A stretch of 64,000 nt of DNA from an uncultured Pelagibacteraceae bacterium (lineage in GTDB: Bacteria > Pseudomonadota > Alphaproteobacteria > Pelagibacterales > Pelagibacteraceae), in the NCBI GenBank assembly GCA_902618205.1, contig CACMZL010000001.1, positions 248,001 through 312,000 on the forward strand, read 5' to 3'. Shown piece after piece: positions 58,554 to 64,000 of the stretch. Under the pieces are notes generated by a model, which saw only the letters and a list, made by a program, of their open reading frames with translations, was not told where the DNA came from and ran no database searches. Both the position numbers and the translations under genes were made by a program. Position 1 is the first letter of the stretch. Every line of letters begins with the position of its first letter.

Positions 58554-59327
58554 TTATTTGTTTTTCCAACTTGGATTTCTTTTTTCGATAAATGCACTTA
58601 TACCCTCTTTGGCATCATAAGATGACATATTAAGTGTCATCATCTTACTTGTATAATCATAAGCTTTGTTTAGGGGCATTTCTAATTGTTTATAAAAACC
58701 TTTTTTACCTATTTTGATTGTTAAATTTGATTTTGATGATATTTTTTTTGCAACTTCTAACACTTTCTTATTTAAAGTTTTTGGACTGTAATGATCATTA
58801 ATCAAACCTATTTCCTTTGCATATTTTGCACTAATTGGATCTCCAGTTAGAAGCATTTCCATCATTCTTTTTCTACTAATTTTTCGACTGACAGCTACCA
58901 TTGGTGTACTACAAAATAATCCAATTTTTACTCCAGGTGTAGCGAATGTTGCTGAGTTTGTACTATATGCAAGATCACAACTGGCTGCTAATTGACATCC
59001 TGCTGCGTAAGCTGCTCCATGTACTTTCGCTATCACTGGTTTGTTTCCCTCCACAATTTGCATCATAAGTTTTGAACAAAGTTTAAAAAGTTTTAGATGA
59101 TTAGATCTATTTTTTATACCTCTTACCTCTTTTAAGTTATGGCCTGCACTAAATCCTTTTCCAGCTCCTTCTAAAATAATGACCCTTGTTTCTTTATCAT
59201 TATCTAATTTTTTGAATGCCTTTAATAAAGATGAAAGAGTTTTGTAGGATAATGAATTATAAGTTTTTGGATCATTAATTAATATTCTTTTAACGCCAGG
59301 TGATAATTTATTTATTTTTACAGTCAC
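58554..59327 (-). CDS. Enoyl-CoA hydratase/isomerase family protein
   Basis: A 257-residue crotonase-fold protein: 'TRVIILEGAGKGFSAGHNLKEVRG' (oxyanion hole), 'GNKPVIAKVHGAAYAAGCQLAASCDLAYSTNSATFATPGVKIGLFCSTPMVAVSR' (second oxyanion part) and 'MLLTGDPISAKYAKEIGLINDHY'. Residues usually Glu in the catalytic pair appear as changed (here 'GVKIGLFCS'), so its reaction is uncertain; it may be a DMSP-pathway or fatty-acid enzyme. It abuts the nucleotidyltransferase gene with no spacer. Confidence 0.85.
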   Translation of the reverse strand: MTVKINKLSPGVKRILINDPKTYNSLSYKTLSSLLKAFKKLDNDKETRVIILEGAGKGFSAGHNLKEVRGIKNRSNHLKLFKLCSKLMMQIVEGNKPVIAKVHGAAYAAGCQLAASCDLAYSTNSATFATPGVKIGLFCSTPMVAVSRKISRKRMMEMLLTGDPISAKYAKEIGLINDHYSPKTLNKKVLEVAKKISSKSNLTIKIGKKGFYKQLEMPLNKAYDYTSKMMTLNMSSYDAKEGISAFIEKRNPSWKNK

Positions 59328-59702
59328 TTATTTTAATTTACCTTCTTCTCTCATCTTAGCTCTAATTTTAGTTGCTGAAATTTTTTGAATTTCTTCAGGT
59401 AAAACTATTTCTTCAATTTTATATCCAACACCTCTTCCATAACAAATATTTGTAATATTAGGTACAAGCATAATTTTGAACCTACCCTCAAACTCTGGAT
59501 TAAGTTTTTCCTCAATATTTTTTTTTACAGTTTCAAAATCAAATGGGTTATCATCAACACCTTGTACATCTCTAATTTGAATACATACTTGTCCTGTTTT
59601 TTTTATAATTTCCTTAAATAGAGTATAGTGACCATCATGAAACGGTTGCCATCTTCCTAACATTTGGGCTGTTGGTTTTTTGTTATCCCATTGATACGTC
59701 AT
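59328..59702 (-). CDS. HxGH nucleotidyltransferase
   Basis: A 124-residue protein from the ATG at 59702, which overlaps the kinase stop (ATGA). The cytidylyl/adenylyl-transferase signature 'LGRWQPFHDGHYTLFKEII' (H-x-G-H) and 'ISATKIRAKMREEG' (the ISxTxxR loop) are visible. The acceptor is not known; phosphopantetheine, NMN and phosphocholine-type enzymes share this fold, and the size is that of small adenylyltransferases. It forms a coupled pair with the APS-kinase-like protein. Confidence 0.8.
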   Translation of the reverse strand: MTYQWDNKKPTAQMLGRWQPFHDGHYTLFKEIIKKTGQVCIQIRDVQGVDDNPFDFETVKKNIEEKLNPEFEGRFKIMLVPNITNICYGRGVGYKIEEIVLPEEIQKISATKIRAKMREEGKLK

Positions 59703-60109
59703 TTTTTTATCTCCTCTAAAATCTTTGGTGCCCAAGACTTAGCGTCCTGAGAGGTAACGTGAAAGTCATATTTCTCAGGTTTTACAAACATTTTATTCGT
59801 ATCATCAAATCTACCCTCTTTTATTGTATCTACCCAAATTACATAATCTGCTGGGAATAAGCTTCTAGCTTTTGGAGTTGGGCAAACAAAATCTGCAACA
59901 ACATAATTTCCTTCATCTTTTAATTTTAAAGCAAAGTCTGCCATTCTTTTTGCTTGTCTTGATCTACCTTCTTCTGAAAAATCCCAATCATTTGCAGCTT
60001 TTCTTACTTCATCTGCGTTTAATCTTTTTGCATTTAATAGTGGTGCTAATTCTTCAGCTAAAGTTGTTTTGCCAGCTCCTGGCAGTCCCATGATTAATAT
60101 AATTTTCAT
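59699..60109 (-). CDS. Small P-loop kinase, APS kinase-like
   Basis: A 136-residue protein. 'IILIMGLPGAGKTTLAEELAPLL' is a Walker A loop; 'AKRLNADEVRKAANDWDFSEEGRSRQAKRMADFAL' and 'NYVVADFVCPTPKARSLFPADYVIWVDTI' follow the order of adenylylsulfate kinases. It is shorter than CysC (about 200 aa) and lacks the later PAPS-side part, so another small-molecule kinase is possible. Coupling to the nucleotidyltransferase suggests a phosphorylation-then-nucleotidylation step. Confidence 0.75.
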   Translation of the reverse strand: MKIILIMGLPGAGKTTLAEELAPLLNAKRLNADEVRKAANDWDFSEEGRSRQAKRMADFALKLKDEGNYVVADFVCPTPKARSLFPADYVIWVDTIKEGRFDDTNKMFVKPEKYDFHVTSQDAKSWAPKILEEIKK

Positions 60110-60124
60110 GTTTTAGTTTTACCT

Positions 60125-61300
60125 TTAAATTAAATTACCAGCAACCCACTTATGAAAATGATGGGTTGGGTTGTCCATCTTTAGAGAAAAATTACCACCA
60201 TTATAAGCTGGAGAGTTTCTGCCTATTTGCATACTTTGAATTATATCTACATCTTCTTTTTGAATATCTTCCCATTGTTTATGATTTTTTTGTCTTAGAG
60301 ATTTATACTTTGTTGAATTTGCTGCTTCATCTCCAACATAATAAATTTCCATATGTTCTATTGTAAACTCATGATTGATTGGCTCTAACCAATAAGCATA
60401 ATAATGATCTTTGTGAATTCCTAACATTACATTTGGGAATAGCGCTACATACTCAGCTATATTTTCCTTATCTTTAGGCCAATTAGGAAAGCATGGGAAC
60501 TTTTCATTTCCTTCAAAACTTGGGTTGTAAACCACTGTTCCTTGTCCGGCGAAACGATTTGGCAGTCCTTGAATATGATAGTGATCTTCTAACTTTGAAT
60601 AAGAATTTAATCCTGGATGAACCCAAGGCAAATGATAGCTTTCACAATAATTTTCAATTGCAAATTTCCAATTACATTTTGCATCTAATTTAAAATAACC
60701 ATAATCATTTGCATGATGAATTAATTCTCTATCTTTTAAGGGCCAAAATTTTTCCCATCTTTGACTTAAAGGACTAATATAATCCTCAAATGAAATTTCA
60801 TTTTTGTTAATATTAATCATAATTAGATCTAACCAAATATATGATCTTATCTCTTTTAAATTACTTTTTGATTTATCAAATTCAGGTATTTGATGAATAT
60901 TCATGCCTCCTATATGAGGTGTAGCAACTAATTTTCCTTCTAAATCATATGACCATGAATGATATGAGCACCTCATAACATTTCTAATTTTGCCAGCTTC
61001 TTTAACTAATTTAACTCCTCTATGACTACAAATATTATGAAAAACTTTTATTTCTTTATTTTTTGTTCTAACAATAAGTAAAGGTATTCCAAGTAAATCA
61101 ATTGGTTTCACATCACCTTCATCTGGAATAGAACTTCCAACTCCAATGACGATCCACTTATCTTCAAATAATTTTTTTCTTTCAATTAAAGTATATTCTT
61201 TACTGATGTAACATTCATTTGGTAAACCATGAGCTTCACTAATTGGTTTAGATACAATATCTAACTTTTGTTTATCTATAATATTGTAAATTTCTGACAT
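60125..61300 (-). CDS. Rieske-type non-heme iron oxygenase, alpha subunit
   Basis: A 391-residue protein. The Rieske cluster ligands are Cys91, His93, Cys111 and His114 ('HNICSHRGVKLV', 'RCSYHSWSYDL'). The catalytic mononuclear iron site is read in 'FAIENYCESYHLPWVHPGLNSY'. The group includes aromatic-ring hydroxylases and betaine/carnitine-type monooxygenases; the 'NYxExYHxxxxHPxL' form resembles the latter. The substrate could be a trimethylammonium compound, possibly connected with the methyltransferase and EgtD nearby. No reductase is adjacent, though a ferredoxin lies downstream. Confidence 0.85.
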   Translation of the reverse strand: MSEIYNIIDKQKLDIVSKPISEAHGLPNECYISKEYTLIERKKLFEDKWIVIGVGSSIPDEGDVKPIDLLGIPLLIVRTKNKEIKVFHNICSHRGVKLVKEAGKIRNVMRCSYHSWSYDLEGKLVATPHIGGMNIHQIPEFDKSKSNLKEIRSYIWLDLIMININKNEISFEDYISPLSQRWEKFWPLKDRELIHHANDYGYFKLDAKCNWKFAIENYCESYHLPWVHPGLNSYSKLEDHYHIQGLPNRFAGQGTVVYNPSFEGNEKFPCFPNWPKDKENIAEYVALFPNVMLGIHKDHYYAYWLEPINHEFTIEHMEIYYVGDEAANSTKYKSLRQKNHKQWEDIQKEDVDIIQSMQIGRNSPAYNGGNFSLKMDNPTHHFHKWVAGNLI

Positions 61301-61303
61301 GGT

Positions 61304-61933
61304 TTATTTTATCACTTGATATAACCCTAACCAAGCATTTACGTCTTTACTCGCAATGTAATCTGATTTAAAAAATTTTATTTCTTTCCATTTATTTTGC
61401 TCTTTAAGTTGTTCAATTTTTTTATCAAAACCATATTCTTCATGTATTCCCTCATTAATAGTAAAACAGATAAATCCATCATTCTTTGTAATCCTGATAA
61501 ATTCCTCTAAAGCTGGTGGCTTTACATGTCCAAAAGTAAATGTACCAACACACATAACAGAGTCATATTCGTCATCTTTTTTATTAATGGGTTTATTCAA
61601 GTCTACTTGTTCAAGTTTTTCATAAAGATCATTTGGTACTAATTCTAATAACTTTTTTGAAAGATCTGCCCCATGAAAATTTTTAAAACCATATTTTTTT
61701 AATTCAACACCCACCAATCCAGTTCCACAACCAGCATCATAAATTTTTGCATCTTTATTTTTTTGGAATTCTGAAAATACTTTTGTTGTTTCTATTGGTC
61801 CTGTGTAATTCCAATCGACCATATCCTTATCATATTTATTACCATCTCCCCACTCATCATAATATTTCATTACTTCATCAGTGTCTTTTAGCTTATAGAT
61901 GGGAATTTTGTTACCTACGTCTTTTTGAGCCAT
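61304..61933 (-). CDS. Class I SAM-dependent methyltransferase
   Basis: A 209-residue protein. 'AKIYDAGCGTGLVGVELKKYGFKNFHGADLSKKLL' is the SAM motif I (D-A-G-C-G-T-G), followed by 'LEQVDLNKPI' and 'YDSVMCVGTFTFGHVKPPALEEFIRITKNDGFICFTINEG'. The substrate is unknown. It stands between EgtD and the Rieske oxygenase with spacers of 3 and 8 nt, so it belongs to the same unit. Confidence 0.88.
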   Translation of the reverse strand: MAQKDVGNKIPIYKLKDTDEVMKYYDEWGDGNKYDKDMVDWNYTGPIETTKVFSEFQKNKDAKIYDAGCGTGLVGVELKKYGFKNFHGADLSKKLLELVPNDLYEKLEQVDLNKPINKKDDEYDSVMCVGTFTFGHVKPPALEEFIRITKNDGFICFTINEGIHEEYGFDKKIEQLKEQNKWKEIKFFKSDYIASKDVNAWLGLYQVIK

Positions 61934-61941
61934 AATAAAAC

Positions 61942-62904
61942 TTACTTCACTTTTAATAAAAAAACTCCAAAATAATTTTTTTTATCTGTAAAATGTTTTA
62001 AGACTTTAAAGCCTGATTTATTAACTAATTTAACAAAGTTATTTTTTGAATATTTGTGAGAATTTTCAGTGTGAATTGTTTCGTCTTTAGTAAATTTTAT
62101 ATTCTTTTTATTAATTTTTAACGTGAAATTTTTTTTTGAAATAAGATGCATTTCAATTCTATTTTTTTTTAAATTGTAGAATGCTTTATGATCAAAATTC
62201 TTAGTTTGAAAATTTGAATTACAAATTTTGTTTACTACATTTAATATATTTTTATTAAATTTAGCTGTAACTCCCAATTTATCATTGTAAGCATTTTCAA
62301 TGGTCTTCTTATTTTTGATTAAATCTACCCCAATTACTAAATAAGAATTTTTGCCTATAATTTTTGAAAAATTTTTTAGTATTTTTTTTGCATTTTTAGG
62401 TAAATAATTTCCTATGGTCGATCCTGGAAAAAAACTGACTATTTTTTTTTTATTTTTTAAAATTTTATTTAATCTATTTGTTTGACTAAAGTCTGCACAT
62501 ATTGCAGTTACTTTTAAATCAGAGAATTTTTTTGCAATTATTGATGCATTTTCAAACAAATATTCCTTGCTAATATCTATAGGAATGTATTCTTTAGGTT
62601 CACTCAATGATTTTATAAATTTATTAATTTTTTTATTTGAGCCACTACCAAATTCTACAATTGTTGAATTAATTGGTAATTTCTTTCTTATTTCTTTTTG
62701 TAAGTTTCCTAGTATTCCTAACTCTTTATTTGTTGGGTAATATTCTTTGAGGTTTGTAATTTTATTAAATAACTTCGAACCTTTTTCATCATAAAAATAT
62801 TTAGATAGTAAATATTTTTGTTTTTTATTTAATAATCCTTTTAAGATTAATTTTTTATCATCTTGAATTTGATTGTTTATGTTTATTAATTTTAAATTAG
62901 TCAC
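61942..62904 (-). CDS. egtD: L-histidine N-alpha-methyltransferase
   Basis: A 320-residue protein. 'KKQKYLLSKYFYDEKGSKLFNKITNLKEYYPTNKELGIL' is the signature of EgtD; 'STIVEFGSGSNKKINKFIKSL' and 'YIPIDISKEYLFENASIIAKKF' form the SAM site; 'VSFFPGSTIGNYLPKNAKKIL' completes it. It trimethylates histidine to hercynine, the first step of ergothioneine synthesis. It shares the base at 62904 with the end of egtB. Confidence 0.92.
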   Translation of the reverse strand: MTNLKLININNQIQDDKKLILKGLLNKKQKYLLSKYFYDEKGSKLFNKITNLKEYYPTNKELGILGNLQKEIRKKLPINSTIVEFGSGSNKKINKFIKSLSEPKEYIPIDISKEYLFENASIIAKKFSDLKVTAICADFSQTNRLNKILKNKKKIVSFFPGSTIGNYLPKNAKKILKNFSKIIGKNSYLVIGVDLIKNKKTIENAYNDKLGVTAKFNKNILNVVNKICNSNFQTKNFDHKAFYNLKKNRIEMHLISKKNFTLKINKKNIKFTKDETIHTENSHKYSKNNFVKLVNKSGFKVLKHFTDKKNYFGVFLLKVK

Positions 62905-64000
62905 TAGATGTCATCAGCTAGTCTGACACCACAAAACTGCCAAGCATCACTTGGGTAAAAGAAATTTCTATAAGATGCTCTAATATGGTTAATAGACGTA
63001 GAATGTGAGCCACCTTTTAAGACAAACTGATTACACATGAACTTATTATTATATTCTCCTAGATTTCCTTCATATGGTTTATATTTTTTGTAAGGTGTGT
63101 AATTACTACTTGTCCAAGCCCATAGATTTCCATAAACATCATCTGTTTTTTCTTCTACTTCATGAAAAATTTTATTTTCTAAAAAATTACCTTTTTTCTC
63201 AGATTGTTTTAAAAAATATTCTAATTCAAATTCAGTTGGTAATCTTTTGTTTTTGTATCTTGCATAAGCATCTGCTTCATAGAAACTTATATGAGAAACT
63301 GGCTTTTCATTATCAATTTTTTTTACACCGTTTAATGTAAAATAATTATTATTATCTATCCAATACATTGGTTTTTCTAATTTGTTATTATTTACAAAAT
63401 CCCATCCATCAGATAGCCAATACTCATGATTTTTATATCCACCATCAATAATAAATTCTTTCCACTCTCCATTAGTAACAAATGAATATATTTTAAAAGG
63501 ATCTAATTGTGTTTCTGATACTGGTAATTCGTTATCGTAACAAAAAATATCCTCGCTGTTTCCATATTTAAATTTTTTACTAGTTTCTAATGTCAATTCA
63601 TTTTCTTCTTTAGCAGTTGGTTTATCGTCCTTAGAATTGTAAGTCGGCATCAATGGATTGTTGTAAAAAATATTTTTAATATCCATTAACATTAATTCTT
63701 GATGTTGTTGTTCATGATTAGAACCCAGTTCAACTAAAAATGATGTCCTGTTATTTTTTGTCCTTTTTAAAAAATCAATAATATTTTCAGTTACATAATG
63801 TCTATATTTTACAACATCTTTTAAGATGGGTCTATTTAGTGAACCTCTCTTATTTCGAGGATTGTACTCACCTACAGAATTATAATACGAATTAAATATA
63901 TAATTATAATCTTTGTTATAAGGTTTGTAACTTTCATCCAATTCTGACAAGATGAATTTTTCGAAGAACCATGTGGTGTGACCAAGATGCCACTTAAGAG
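62904..64000 (-). CDS. egtB: Ergothioneine sulfoxide synthase EgtB (5' end outside window)
   Basis: The coding frame runs leftward from beyond the right edge to 62904; at least 365 residues are visible, and the family is about 420-450. The edge part encodes 'KWHLGHTTWFFEKFILSE', the DinB-type N-terminal motif with iron-binding His; 'SNHEQQHQELMLMDI' gives the next two His. The C-terminal FGE-sulfatase-type domain shows 'PVSHISFYEADAYARYKNKRLPTEFELEYF' and 'LKGGSHSTSINHIRASYRNFFYPSDAWQFCGVRLA'. It joins hercynine with a sulfur donor (cysteine or gamma-glutamylcysteine) and oxygen. Confidence 0.92.
   Translation of the reverse strand, partial: LKWHLGHTTWFFEKFILSELDESYKPYNKDYNYIFNSYYNSVGEYNPRNKRGSLNRPILKDVVKYRHYVTENIIDFLKRTKNNRTSFLVELGSNHEQQHQELMLMDIKNIFYNNPLMPTYNSKDDKPTAKEENELTLETSKKFKYGNSEDIFCYDNELPVSETQLDPFKIYSFVTNGEWKEFIIDGGYKNHEYWLSDGWDFVNNNKLEKPMYWIDNNNYFTLNGVKKIDNEKPVSHISFYEADAYARYKNKRLPTEFELEYFLKQSEKKGNFLENKIFHEVEEKTDDVYGNLWAWTSSNYTPYKKYKPYEGNLGEYNNKFMCNQFVLKGGSHSTSINHIRASYRNFFYPSDAWQFCGVRLADDI

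Noticed and set aside
1-64000. CRISPR array or toxin-antitoxin defence system
   Set aside because: No regularly spaced repeats were found. The RHH and XRE proteins sit in a phage early operon without a recognisable toxin partner.

Overview
The window is very AT-rich and densely packed. It carries genes typical of the marine alphaproteobacterial SAR11 clade (Candidatus Pelagibacter): one-carbon and betaine-type demethylation dehydrogenases fed by ETF, an Fe3+ ABC importer, an SBP56 methanethiol oxidase and many small co-directional genes with almost no spacers. This assignment rests on gene content and composition; no rRNA or other marker gene is present.

Layout. (1) 1..about 30,890 is most of an integrated temperate podovirus whose left end lies outside the window. 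Its late genes run leftward from about 23.4 kb in almost exact T7 order: DUF6362-like HTH protein, TerS, TerL, two small proteins, portal, scaffold, capsid and decoration protein, a terminator, tail tubes A and B (gp11 and gp12), a gp13-like acetyltransferase fold, gp14, two or three large internal proteins (gp15/gp16 role), a gp17-like fibre, a row of C1q-like fibre proteins, then holin, nuclease and the start of an M15 peptidase endolysin. A rightward arm (23.5-29.2 kb) carries a CI-like repressor, a RecB-type exonuclease with a probable ssDNA-annealing protein, an RHH protein, an XRE protein and many small genes. A tyrosine integrase (29.3-30.6 kb) faces back toward them. No phage RNA polymerase, DNA polymerase or primase is seen. 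A shared 16-bp palindrome, TGGTCAA-N2-TTGACCA, lies in front of the repressor/late divergence and in front of the early operon, and is the likely operator.

(2) 30,812..32,428 is an unusual junction. An intact elongator tRNA-Met abuts the integrase, and a second copy of its first 63 nt with a related promoter lies 1,535 bp away. The two share a 68-bp perfect direct repeat that bounds a 1.5-kb segment with three small genes, GTGGACC repeats and a GC-rich hairpin, but no recombinase. It looks like a mini-island in the 5' part of the tRNA gene, beside a prophage at its 3' end.

(3) 32.4-64 kb is host chromosome: an AEC carrier, TauD-like dioxygenase, haloacetate-dehalogenase-like hydrolase, GMP reductase, tartrate/D-malate dehydrogenase, an EamA transporter, two dimethylglycine/sarcosine dehydrogenase paralogues, an iron importer (fbpABC) behind tandem Fur-like palindromes, a LysR regulator with AcuI/YhdH, folE, hisI, a dimethylglycine dehydrogenase-etfB-etfA-ETF:Q oxidoreductase operon, and a long leftward run that starts with egtB-egtD (ergothioneine) and continues through a methyltransferase, Rieske oxygenase, small kinase and nucleotidyltransferase, enoyl-CoA hydratase, methanethiol oxidase, ferredoxin and two CoA-binding proteins.

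Together, the phage half describes a T7-type virion under lambda-like lysogenic control. The host half describes catabolism of methylated N and S compounds with electrons delivered to ubiquinone. Functions come from motifs and gene order read by eye; no database search was possible.
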